Assembly (NCBI RefSeq): GCF_012222305.1
Contig: NZ_CP035730.1
Coordinates: 1,178,001-1,242,000 of the forward strand
Direction: 5' to 3'
Source: Sulfolobus sp. S-194
Lineage (GTDB): Archaea > Thermoproteota > Thermoprotei_A > Sulfolobales > Sulfolobaceae
Length of the DNA: 64,000 bases
Below are positions 55,576 through 63,840 of the stretch, piece by piece. The notes below the pieces were generated by a model. That model made no database searches, was not told the origin of the DNA, and saw only the letters and a program-made list of their open reading frames with translations. A program made the position numbers and the translations under genes. How positions within the stretch are numbered: position 1 is the first letter of the stretch; each line of letters opens with the position of its first letter.

Positions 55576-56709
55576 TTATTTCCTTGCACAACAAGAAGTG
55601 TTTAGATTAAGTAAATCCTTTATAGTTTCATCTTTACTGATCTTCCCCGTTAAAAAATTCACTAAAACTTTACCAGACTCTTCATGAAACTTTATAAAAC
55701 CGGGAAAGTTTGGCCTCACATAAGATAAGCTAATAGTGTATATTGTATTAATATAAGAATTTCTTGTAATCTTGTTTGCCTCTTCATCAATCCATATTCT
55801 AATGTCAGCTGGTTGACCATAATGCTTCCAATACATTTTCTGCGTATTAAAGTCATAAAACCACTTTATAAATTCTATTGTTTCTTCTATGTATTTATTC
55901 TTAATACTTACTGCTAATCCAGCACCACCTAAAGTAGAACCATAAGGTATTTCAGTAAAAGAGGGAATGTTTATATAGTTTATTACGTTTTTCCTATACT
56001 TATCCCTTGAATAATTATAATATCCGTAAGTTAAGGGTATATAGCATATCTCATTCTCCTCAGCCATATAATCAAGAAGTTTTATGGGATCTGACTTTAA
56101 ACATAAGTCACCGCATTTATCTGAGATATTCTTCATAATATCTAATATTGTGTAAATTTTCTTTAAATTATATTGATCTAATCTAATAAAAAAAGGATCT
56201 AAGAAGTAATTTACGCACATAGTTATGAAAGAAGAATGTGCATGAATAGGTGATAGTGGCATACCTACTTTACATTTAAGCTTAATTACCTGTTTCCATG
56301 TTTTAGGAATCTTTAGATTAAATTCCTTAAATATATCTTCTCTATATGCTGAAACCTGCGTTGCCGCATCAATCGGAAGTGCCCATAAATGACCATTATA
56401 TAAATAACTTTCATAAGTTTTACCTACGCTAATTCTTTGGATGAATTCGAGATCTTTCTTGGATAAAATCTCGTCAATGGGAATGTAATTATTACTCTCT
56501 GCAATATCTCCTACTGAAGGATAATCAACTACTACTAAATCATAGTATTTAGCTAGTTTATCTGGAGGATATACCGTAAAATCATATAAGGATCTTTTAT
56601 CCCACTGTATGTGTATATCTTTATATTTTTCAGAATATCTTTCGGATATATATACTATGCTATCATATCCTCTAGGATCGTCCCAACTGATTCCGTACAA
56701 TTTTATCAT
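55576..56709 (-). CDS. Solute-binding-protein-fold protein without signal peptide
   Basis: 377 aa with the fold of extracellular solute-binding proteins (family 1): MIKLYGISWDDPRGYDSIVY, VVVDYPSVGDIAES, YLYNGHLWALPIDAATQVSA, YREDIFKEFNLKIPKTWKQV, STLGGAGLAVSIKNKYIEET and FIKWFYDFNTQKMYW. No signal peptide or lipoprotein site is present: the first residues already form strand one, so it seems cytoplasmic. No permease or ATPase of its own class is near. It converges with the regulator gene 54 bases away. It could be an intracellular sensor or a sugar-handling protein. A conserved-looking inverted repeat (56804-56867) lies upstream. Confidence 0.7.
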   Translation of the reverse strand: MIKLYGISWDDPRGYDSIVYISERYSEKYKDIHIQWDKRSLYDFTVYPPDKLAKYYDLVVVDYPSVGDIAESNNYIPIDEILSKKDLEFIQRISVGKTYESYLYNGHLWALPIDAATQVSAYREDIFKEFNLKIPKTWKQVIKLKCKVGMPLSPIHAHSSFITMCVNYFLDPFFIRLDQYNLKKIYTILDIMKNISDKCGDLCLKSDPIKLLDYMAEENEICYIPLTYGYYNYSRDKYRKNVINYINIPSFTEIPYGSTLGGAGLAVSIKNKYIEETIEFIKWFYDFNTQKMYWKHYGQPADIRIWIDEEANKITRNSYINTIYTISLSYVRPNFPGFIKFHEESGKVLVNFLTGKISKDETIKDLLNLNTSCCARK

Positions 56710-56803
56710 TTTTAAGCTAATATAATTTTAAGAACATATAAATACAGTAACCCATACAAGTTTGGCTATATAAATTTAAATAAATTATGCTTGCTCGTGA
56801 TAC

Positions 56804-56867
56804 AAAGGCCAGGTTAAAATTAAGATGTATAATATTTTTAGATTATAGCTTAGATGACCTGGCCTTT
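56804..56867 (-). promoter_or_regulatory. Perfect 11-bp inverted repeat, 42 bp apart
   Basis: AAAGGCCAGGT (56804-56814) and ACCTGGCCTTT (56857-56867) are perfect complements, 95-158 bases upstream of the solute-binding-like gene. These GC-rich arms stand out in AT-rich DNA. A TATA-like TATATAAATTTAAATAA lies just outside at about 56768-56784. They could be regulator sites or the stem of an RNA. Confidence 0.45.
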
Positions 56868-56917
56868 AAAGTCTAAGAAAGCATAAATACAATAGGTCAA
56901 TTTTAACGAGTGTGTTG

Positions 56918-57045
56918 ATAGTATGTCGTCATTTGTATATAAATTCAATAACTAAACTGATCTCTAGTGCGAGAAGAAACTAAGATAAAGTTATTGTACG
57001 CCTTGTTTAAATATAGAAATTTAAGTAGCACAATAACAACACTAT
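56918..57045 (-). mobile_element. Family A MITE
   Basis: Ends ATAGTATGTCGTCATT and AATAACAACACTAT; interior AAGATAAAGTTATTGTACGC. Slightly diverged from the perfect copies. It directly abuts the left end of the IS110-like element. Confidence 0.8.
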
Positions 57046-57057
57046 GGCTGGCTGTGA

Positions 57058-57129
57058 AGCCCCTAGAACGATCTAACAAGAGGGGACAAAACCCCGAGTA
57101 GGAGTTTGTAACCAAATACTCTAGGAGCT
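57058..57129 (+). ncRNA. Structured left end of the IS110-like element (bridge-RNA candidate)
   Basis: Outer stem AGCCCCTAGA (57058-57067) with TCTAGGAGCT (57120-57129), one mismatch; inner hairpin GGGG (57082-57085), loop ACAAAA, CCCC (57092-57095). It lies just ahead of the transposase. IS110-family elements are known to encode a bridge RNA in the non-coding end next to the recombinase gene, so this is where it is expected. Expression is not shown. Confidence 0.5.
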
Positions 57130-57133
57130 GAAT

Positions 57134-58273
57134 ATGGTTAATATTATACTAAAGAAAACAAGATATTATGAGAGAAAAAATATCTTGAGAAACGAGAAAT
57201 ATTCAACCATGGAATTAAACGTTACCAACAAGGCCTTTACAATTGACACAAAACAAACTAACAGTAACAAAGGGAGAACTAGTAGTAAAACAGGGCAAAT
57301 TGACAGTATACATCAAGGAAGTATTCGAGTACAATAATGAGGGAATAGAAGTTCTTGGGAGAATAAGACAACGGGAGTATACTACTTCCACCTACACGAA
57401 AAACTAACGGAAAAGGGCTACAAGGTAACAGAAATACTTGAAGACCGACAAACTTGACGCACAAAGACTAGCACACATGACTGGAGTAATCAAGGGATCA
57501 TACTAACGGGAGAAATAAATAGAACTAACGAGATAAAGCCTAGTAGAGAAAATAACACAAGCGAAGAACGAGATAAAGAAAATACTAGAAAGCACGGTAT
57601 ACAAGATACAACCATTCGATAAGAGGGGGAGACAATTGGTGGAGAAGCTATCTAGAGGAGTTAAGCAAGAAGAGTTGAAGGAGAAGTTAGGGAGAAGTTT
57701 GAATGATGCTGAGAAGCTAGCGTTGAGGCAACTGTTAGAATTGTTGAATTGGAGAGTATACTTAAGGAGGTTGAGGATATGATACTATCCAAGATTCCTC
57801 AACCTATGATTGAGTTATCCAGGATTCCTAGGATTAATTAGTGCTGCAACCATTTACGCTGAGTTCGGTGATGTTTCCCTCTAGTTCTAAGGCTGCTTAT
57901 GCTAGCTTTGCAGAGTGGTGAGAGCGAGTCTCACTCTGGTATGATTAGGGGTAATAAGTATTTGCGTAGGGCTTTTTTCTTGGTTGCTAGGGTTGCTAGG
58001 AAGTCTGAACGTTTTAAGGAGTATTACGATAGGCTTGTCTCCAGGTGGAAGAGTGCTACTAAGGCTACTTGTGCTCTTGGTGGGAAGCTTGCTTGTATTT
58101 GTTATCACGTTATAAAGGATGGTGTTTACAAGTGCATAGCCAAGAAGAGTTTTAGGGTTCCTAAAGCTAAGCAAGTTGATGTCAAGGACTTCGATGTGGG
58201 AGACGCACTGGACTCGTTATCCCCTTAGGTTTGCTAGAGACGTTAGCATGTGGTGCCTATATAGGACACATTC
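57134..58273 (+). pseudogene. IS110-family transposase, frameshifted
   Basis: N-terminal pieces include TGVYYFHLHEKLTEKGYKVT and LDAQRLAHMTGVIKGSY, as in the DEDD domain of IS110 recombinases. The C-terminal Transposase_20 domain is better kept: GLISAATIYAEFGDVS, then SGESESHSGMIRGNKYLRRA with the serine region, then FFLVARVARKSERFKEYYDR. Stops and frameshifts near 57337, 57465, 57840 and 57890 break it. The first half is A-rich, the second G/T-rich. Right edge about 58268 (GCCTATATAGGACACATT), a motif also found at 23586. Not active. Confidence 0.78.
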
Positions 58274-58367
58274 ATTTTAACTTCGACAGGCTATTTATGT
58301 AAAAAATAAATATAACTCCTAACAAATTTGGTTATAGATTTAAATTAACGAGTAAGTAAATTATTTT

Positions 58368-59129
58368 ATGTCAAGCAAAGTAGATGTGTTAGATTTTCTT
58401 TCGTATTTTTTAGATTCATTTGATTTTTTTGATTTTACTATGCCACTTACTCATGACGCAATATCATGGCCTACACACCCTGCAATAAAAATAAATAAAT
58501 TTAGATCTGTTGATAGAGATCTTTATGATGCTCATGAAATTTATATGACATCCCAAGATTACACTCACTTCGATGCTCCATCCCACATGATTAAGAACGG
58601 TAAAACCATAGATAAGTATGAACCAGGTAGATTTATATTATCAGCAGCTATTCTTAATTTGTCTACAACAAATAGCAAAGAGATTACTCAAGATGATCTT
58701 ACTCCATTCGAGGACATAATTAGAAAAACTAACGCCGTAATCCTCTATACAAATTTCAAAAAAGAGCCAAAAGAGTTTAAATATGATTGGAAGTATTTAG
58801 GTGTTTCTGGATCTAAATATCTTTCACAATTCAGTAATTTAAAATTAGTAGCAATAGATTCGCCAAGTATAGCAGGCTGGTCCGGCGATGTACTTGCTTA
58901 TCCACATATAATAACTGTAAAAGAAGCTATTGAGATCCATTTATATCTCCTAGAGAAAGACATTCTTATCCTAGAAGGTCTGACTAATGTAGAGAAAGCC
59001 GTTAAAAATGAAAAATATGTAGACGGAATTCTTATTGCGTTACCACTAAACATAATTGGGATAGATGGAGGACCGTGTAGAGTAATATTTCTTAAACCAA
59101 AGAGAGAATTGACTGAGACTAAATTATGA
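58368..59129 (+). CDS. Cyclase-family metal hydrolase (kynurenine-formamidase-like)
   Basis: 253 aa. The metal site of the cyclase/formamidase family (PF04199) is seen as SQDYTHFDAPSHM, and the N-terminal FDFTMPLTHDAISWPTHPAI is its usual start; LVAIDSPSIAGWSG follows in the middle. Known members hydrolyse formylkynurenine, isatin or other amides and lactones. Here it lies among sugar-acid genes and could open a lactone, but that is inference. A short AT-rich promoter lies at 58310-58350. The first ATG at 58368 gives 19 extra residues before the family start; an ATG at 58440 (MPLTH) is too late to include the conserved strand. Confidence 0.78.
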   Translation: MSSKVDVLDFLSYFLDSFDFFDFTMPLTHDAISWPTHPAIKINKFRSVDRDLYDAHEIYMTSQDYTHFDAPSHMIKNGKTIDKYEPGRFILSAAILNLSTTNSKEITQDDLTPFEDIIRKTNAVILYTNFKKEPKEFKYDWKYLGVSGSKYLSQFSNLKLVAIDSPSIAGWSGDVLAYPHIITVKEAIEIHLYLLEKDILILEGLTNVEKAVKNEKYVDGILIALPLNIIGIDGGPCRVIFLKPKRELTETKL

Positions 59130-59705
59130 TTTTTGATTTATTTAGACATAAATATTCTACATACTTATATAACTATCTCAGTTAGTCATTTTTAAACGAG
59201 AAATATAACAGTCTTTCGATCTTACTCTCATAGAAGCATAATTTATATTCTTATATTTTTATAATAAAATTCTTTATCTTGAAATTGTAGCTTATTAAGC
59301 AGTTATATCTTTTTGAAGGAGCAATTCAAGTTACCTTTTCGGAATTCATTTTATTTAGAAACCATGAAACAAATTAATTAAACCTTACTAATAAATTAAG
59401 TAGAGGAACAATAATAATAACATTGAATATTACACTACCAAGATGAATTATTACAATTTGTAATGAAATCTTGAATCACCCTTTTTGAAGATACTAAAAC
59501 GAGCTATAAAATTCTCTATTGAGGACTAAAATCTTAATTAGATGATATTTATAAAAATAATTTATTTTTAGATTTGCAAAAATAATCTTATAGAATATTA
59601 CACTAATTAAAAATTCGACAATTATTCTTGCATTATGTTTCTCGTAAAAATGGATTAAACATTAAAAACCTAAAATTAAATCAGAATTTGTTTGAATCGA
59701 AAAAA
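59130..59705. other. Non-coding stretch
   Basis: AT-rich with no gene, repeat family or RNA that I can recognise. It separates two convergent genes. Confidence 0.4.
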
Positions 59706-61142
59706 TCACCATCCTTCATAAATAGTCTTTTCTCTAGTATAAAACTCCAGAGCCTCTTCTCCCATCTCTTTCCATGTGGTTGCTCCAGAATTCTTAAATC
59801 CTCCAAATGGTGCTTGTAATTCTAGGCCTATAGTGGGTTTATTTACTTTTATTACACCCGCTTCTACCCTACTAATAAATTCATTTATAGCTCTAACATC
59901 TGTTGCAACTATTCCAGCTGTATGTCCGTAATCTACAGCATTAACTAGCCTTATGGCCTCGTCTAAATCTTTAGCTTCAGTTACACTTAAAACTGGACCG
60001 AATATCTCCTCCTTAAATAGTCTCATATCTAGAGTAACATTTTCAAAAATTGTCGGTTCTAAGAAATATCCTCTCTCACTCAAAATATTACCACCATAAA
60101 TTAATTTTGCTCCAGCACTTTTACCATATTCTATGTATTGTAAATCTTTATCAAACTGCGACTTGTCAACAACTGGTCCCATATCTACATCCTCAGTCCC
60201 TGGCCCAACTTTCCACCTCTTTACTCTTTCTAATAATTTATGTCTAAATTCCTCATAAACGGCCTTGTGTACAATTAGCCTACTTGTAGCAGTACATGAC
60301 TGCCCAGTTAAGCTAAATGCACCCCTTACTGCTAGTTCTGTAGCTAAATTAAGATCTGCACTTTTATCTACGTAAAGTGCGTTTTTACCTCCTAGTTCCA
60401 ATTGAATTCTGGTCATTCTATTTTTAGAACCAATCAGCCTATAAATTCTCTGACCAATTTCCGTAGATCCAGTAAATGAGACTGCTGTGATGTTATCATC
60501 TGATACTATTAAATCCCCAATTTCACTTCCTTTTCCTACTACTAAATTAACTACGCCCTCTGGTAAAGCAGCTCTTGATAAAATATCTAACAATTTTGCT
60601 ACCATTAATGGTGTTTTACTAGCAGGTTTAAGTACTACTGTATTTCCTGATGCTAATGCTGGGGCTATTTTCCAAATTGGAATTGATAAAGGAAAATTCC
60701 AAGGTGTAATTGCTGCAACAACACCTAAGGGTTCCTTTACTGTAAATATCCTAGTATTCATATCTGCTGATGGTAATGTTTTTCCACTTATTTTAAATGC
60801 CAGTGCACCATAAAATTTTAACAGATTATAACTTCTTATAACTTCAAACATACTATCTTTTAATGTCTTTCCTTCTTCTAGAGTCATTAACAAAGCAAAT
60901 TCTTGAGCTTCTTGTTCCATTAATTCCCCAGCTTTAAGCAGTATTGCCCCACGTTTAGGTCCAGGTAATTTTGCCCATTCCTCAAACTTACTCATGGCCT
61001 TTTCTATACTCGCCTTAACATCATCTTTTGTATATATTTTAATTTTTGCTAAAACATGGCTACTATCAGCTGGATCTATGTCTAAATATTCTTCTCCATT
61101 ACCCTTTATCCACTTGTCCGCTAATTCTTGGTAAGATTTCAT
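59706..61142 (-). CDS. Alpha-ketoglutarate semialdehyde (2,5-dioxopentanoate) dehydrogenase
   Basis: 478 aa aldehyde dehydrogenase: ITPWNFPLSIPIWKIAPALA (NAD(P) site), VSFTGSTEIGQRIY, LELGGKNALYVD (general base Glu), and the catalytic Cys C283 in SLTGQSCTATSR. It oxidises 2,5-dioxopentanoate to 2-oxoglutarate, the last step of the oxidative (Weimberg) pentose pathway. This specific call comes from its divergent neighbour, the 2-keto-3-deoxyarabinonate dehydratase, the same pair known in Saccharolobus solfataricus, and from the shared ARA box between them. Other aldehydes cannot be excluded from sequence alone. Confidence 0.88.
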   Translation of the reverse strand: MKSYQELADKWIKGNGEEYLDIDPADSSHVLAKIKIYTKDDVKASIEKAMSKFEEWAKLPGPKRGAILLKAGELMEQEAQEFALLMTLEEGKTLKDSMFEVIRSYNLLKFYGALAFKISGKTLPSADMNTRIFTVKEPLGVVAAITPWNFPLSIPIWKIAPALASGNTVVLKPASKTPLMVAKLLDILSRAALPEGVVNLVVGKGSEIGDLIVSDDNITAVSFTGSTEIGQRIYRLIGSKNRMTRIQLELGGKNALYVDKSADLNLATELAVRGAFSLTGQSCTATSRLIVHKAVYEEFRHKLLERVKRWKVGPGTEDVDMGPVVDKSQFDKDLQYIEYGKSAGAKLIYGGNILSERGYFLEPTIFENVTLDMRLFKEEIFGPVLSVTEAKDLDEAIRLVNAVDYGHTAGIVATDVRAINEFISRVEAGVIKVNKPTIGLELQAPFGGFKNSGATTWKEMGEEALEFYTREKTIYEGW

Positions 61143-61181
61143 AAAATAAAACCTTAGTATTAGTTTTTATTTTAATATGTT

Positions 61182-61206
61182 AACATGTTTGATACCGGAT
61201 TTATTA
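61182..61206. promoter_or_regulatory. Bidirectional ARA-box promoter
   Basis: A perfect AACATGTT (61182-61189) lies between the divergent dehydrogenase (starts 61142) and dehydratase (starts 61229). On the plus side it is followed by TTTATTAA (61199-61206) and on the minus side by ATTAAAATAAAAA, both TATA-like. One activator site could therefore drive both genes. Confidence 0.7.
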
Positions 61207-61228
61207 ACTATCACAAAGGAAATTTATA

Positions 61229-62116
61229 ATGATGAAAATATTTAGAGTGATAAGAAGGGGGTATTATATATGTTATGGTATAGTAGGTAACCAAGTAATA
61301 AGACTTGATGAAGATCCTATAAGAGCATTAATAAGATATTACGAGAATAGGGAGATATTGGGAGATAAGGTCAATGGACTCGATTATCAAATGCTGTTGA
61401 GTAAATTTGAAATTAATGGTATGAAAATAACAAAGCCATTAGATCCACCAGAAGTCTGGGGATCTGGAATTACGTATGAAATTGCAAGAGACAGATATTC
61501 AGCTGAAGGTAACATAGCTCAAATAGCAGATAAGACAATATATGAAGCTGTTTATGATGATGAAAGACCGGAAATATTCTTTAAGGGTAATGCTAATAGA
61601 TGTGTAGGTCACGGTGAGGCTATAGTAATAAGAAGCGATTCGGAATGGACTGTACCTGAACCAGAATTAGCAGTAGTTCTTGATTCTAATGGAAAAATTT
61701 TAGGCTATACTATAATGGATGATGTTTCTGCAAGAGATATTGAGGCCAAAAATCCGTTATACTTACCTCAATCAAAGATATATATTGGTTGCTGTGCATT
61801 CGGTCCTTTCATAGCCAGTCCAGATGAGGTAGAGAACCCATATAACTTAGATATTATTTTAAAGATTTATAGAGATAATATGATAGTCTGTGAAAGTACT
61901 ACCAGTACAAGGAAAATGAGAAGAAAAATAGAAGAACAGATTAAATATCTAACTAGAGATAATTCAATCCCAGATGGTACAATACTAACTACTGGAACCG
62001 GAATAGCGCTATCAAAAGATAAAGGATTAAAACATGGGGATGTAGTAGAAATAAGTATATCTAAACTAGGAACACTTATTACCCCAGTTTTGAGGAGAGA
62101 TAATATCAAAAGCTAA
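61229..62116 (+). CDS. kdaD: 2-keto-3-deoxyarabinonate dehydratase (FAH family)
   Basis: 295 aa. FAH-superfamily fold with metal-binding acidic residues in SEWTVPEPELAVVLD and MDDVSARDIEAKNPLYLPQS, GCCAFGPFIAS, and TTGTGIALSKDKGLKHGDVV. It closely resembles the S. solfataricus enzyme as I remember it; it dehydrates 2-keto-3-deoxyarabinonate to 2,5-dioxopentanoate, the substrate of the neighbouring dehydrogenase. AAAGGA lies nine bases before the ATG, and an ARA box precedes it. Two adjacent ATG codons exist (61229 and 61232). It places oxidative pentose degradation firmly in this window. Confidence 0.9.
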   Translation: MMKIFRVIRRGYYICYGIVGNQVIRLDEDPIRALIRYYENREILGDKVNGLDYQMLLSKFEINGMKITKPLDPPEVWGSGITYEIARDRYSAEGNIAQIADKTIYEAVYDDERPEIFFKGNANRCVGHGEAIVIRSDSEWTVPEPELAVVLDSNGKILGYTIMDDVSARDIEAKNPLYLPQSKIYIGCCAFGPFIASPDEVENPYNLDIILKIYRDNMIVCESTTSTRKMRRKIEEQIKYLTRDNSIPDGTILTTGTGIALSKDKGLKHGDVVEISISKLGTLITPVLRRDNIKS

Positions 62117-62467
62117 TTTTTAACTCTTCGTATTTAATATATGATTTAATATATGCACAAATACTATCTGAGACATATCTAACATACAAATTAAATTAAA
62201 GCTTCATAAAGGTTTTTCTTAATAATCTTAAAATTATAAGCTAGATTGCTAATTAGAAACTGTTATCAATAAGACAATTATATAAGTATTTTTAACGAAT
62301 AGAATAAGAATTAAGTTACTAATAATTCTAGTACTATAGAAGATCAATCATTGAAATCATATTTAAAATTAAAGATCTATAAGAACATTGATATGATTTA
62401 AGCAGATTATACTTGCATCCATATAAGTTAATAATAGTTGAAATTTAAAATTATAAATAATAAAATC
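62117..62467. other. Non-coding stretch
   Basis: Very AT-rich, no gene or known repeat. It separates the dehydratase from the convergent aldose dehydrogenase. Confidence 0.4.
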
Positions 62468-63232
62468 TTATCTATTTTTAGGACTACTAATTGGTATTAG
62501 GGTCGTTAAACCTCCATCAATAGTTATACATGTTCCGTTTATAAAAGATGCTAGGTCTGAAGATAGAAAAGCTACTAAATATCCTATCTCTTCTGGGTTA
62601 CCAACTCTTTGCATAGGATACATTGCTCCCCACTCCTTAATTTTATCTTCTATATGTTCTTTTCCTACTTCTTGTTCTGCAGCCCATTCTAATAATGGAG
62701 TTCTAATGGATCCTGGACAAACAGCTACTGCTCTAATAACAGGTGCGTAATCTACTGCTATGCTTCTAGTTAAACCTAGTACTGCATGTTTACTAGTCCC
62801 ATATGCTGCCACTCTTTTCTGAACAGCAAGTGATTGAACAGAGGCTATATTAATTATTACTCCTTTACCCTGCTTTAACATATGAGGTATAGTATATTTT
62901 GACATTAAGAAAACACCTTTAACATTGATATTCATTATCCTATCCCATTCATATTCATCAACCTCATGTACTGCACCATAACTCTCAATTCCAGCATTAT
63001 TAACTAAAATATCTATCTTACCATATTTAGATATTACATAATTTATTCCATTAATTACCTGATCCTTTTTAGATACATCTACTTTAAAGAAATCTATGTC
63101 GTAAGTTGGTTCTTTTATGTCAAAACCTATTACATTAACACCCTCTTGCTTTAATATATTTACTATTCCCTTACCTATACCTTGAGAACTTCCAGTAACT
63201 ATTGCTACTTTATTCCTTAAACCTAAATCCAT
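62468..63232 (-). CDS. SDR aldose (aldohexose/pentose) dehydrogenase, AldT-like
   Basis: 254 aa from the ATG 63232 (the upstream ATG 63256 adds eight hydrophobic residues over the promoter). Classical SDR: VAIVTGSSQGIGKG, VLVNNAGIESYGAV, catalytic IASVQSLAVQKRVAAYGTSK and INGTCITIDGGL. The stretches NNAGIESYG, AVDYAPVIRAVAVCPGSIRT and ITIDGGLTTLIPISSP strongly recall the aldohexose dehydrogenase AldT of Thermoplasma acidophilum. It would oxidise a free sugar to its lactone with NAD(P), step one of the Weimberg-type pathway whose later enzymes lie next to it. Sugar preference is unknown. Confidence 0.82.
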   Translation of the reverse strand: MDLGLRNKVAIVTGSSQGIGKGIVNILKQEGVNVIGFDIKEPTYDIDFFKVDVSKKDQVINGINYVISKYGKIDILVNNAGIESYGAVHEVDEYEWDRIMNINVKGVFLMSKYTIPHMLKQGKGVIINIASVQSLAVQKRVAAYGTSKHAVLGLTRSIAVDYAPVIRAVAVCPGSIRTPLLEWAAEQEVGKEHIEDKIKEWGAMYPMQRVGNPEEIGYLVAFLSSDLASFINGTCITIDGGLTTLIPISSPKNR

Positions 63233-63256
63233 AATATAAATAATGAAAAATAACAT

Positions 63257-63560
63257 TAAAAAACTAAATTATAACCAATAGTAATTATCTACATTTTCAT
63301 TTATTATCAGTCGATCTTTGAGCAAATATATATTGAATAAATGAACGTAGAAATATTATAGTTTTTGGTATATAAATTTTATATTATATCGTAAATTGTA
63401 TATAATAATATCAACTTAATGCTTTCTCTATATAAGAATTAACTAACTGATGAACATGTAAATAAATATCGACATTATGGAGTATGCAGATGGTGATATG
63501 CATAGCGTACACAAGTAGTTTGTGATGTACGCAATTTTATTAAAGATTTTGAGTATGTCG
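63257..63560. other. Intergenic region with an orphan ARA-box-like site
   Basis: Very AT-rich. AACATGTA (63453-63460) directly followed by AATAAATATC resembles an ARA-box promoter pointing right, but no gene follows; a family A MITE starts at 63561. Read leftwards, TACATGTTC is followed by a TATA-like CTTATATAG (63427-63435), which would point at the aldose dehydrogenase. Confidence 0.4.
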
Positions 63561-63687
63561 ATAATGTCCTCATTTGTATATAATTTCATTAATTGAGGCT
63601 GATCTCTATGTAGAGAAGATACTAAGATAAAGTTATTGTATACCCTATTTTAATATAGAAATATAAATAGCATATTGAAGACACTAT
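63561..63687 (-). mobile_element. Family A MITE
   Basis: Ends ATAATGTCCTCATT and ATTGAAGACACTAT; interior AAGATAAAGTTATTGTATAC. Same orientation as 48808-48933. It lies downstream of the ARA-box-like site. Confidence 0.85.
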
Positions 63688-63840
63688 GTACACATTCAAC
63701 GCTAAGAAGAAAATCTATTAGAATATATAAAATATAACCTTATTAGATTTAGAAAAAGAAAAATTTGTAATATAATGAGAATATATTATTAACCCATTTA
63801 ATGATCAATGAAAATAAAAAAATACTTCTTCAATTATCTT

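Noticed and set aside
56804-56867. Inverted repeat as a tRNA or intrinsic terminator
   Set aside because: No cloverleaf elements, a 42-bp loop and no T tract after the second arm.
60487-60813. 108-aa open frame opposite the aldehyde dehydrogenase
   Set aside because: Antisense to conserved catalytic segments of a clear aldehyde dehydrogenase; a shadow frame.
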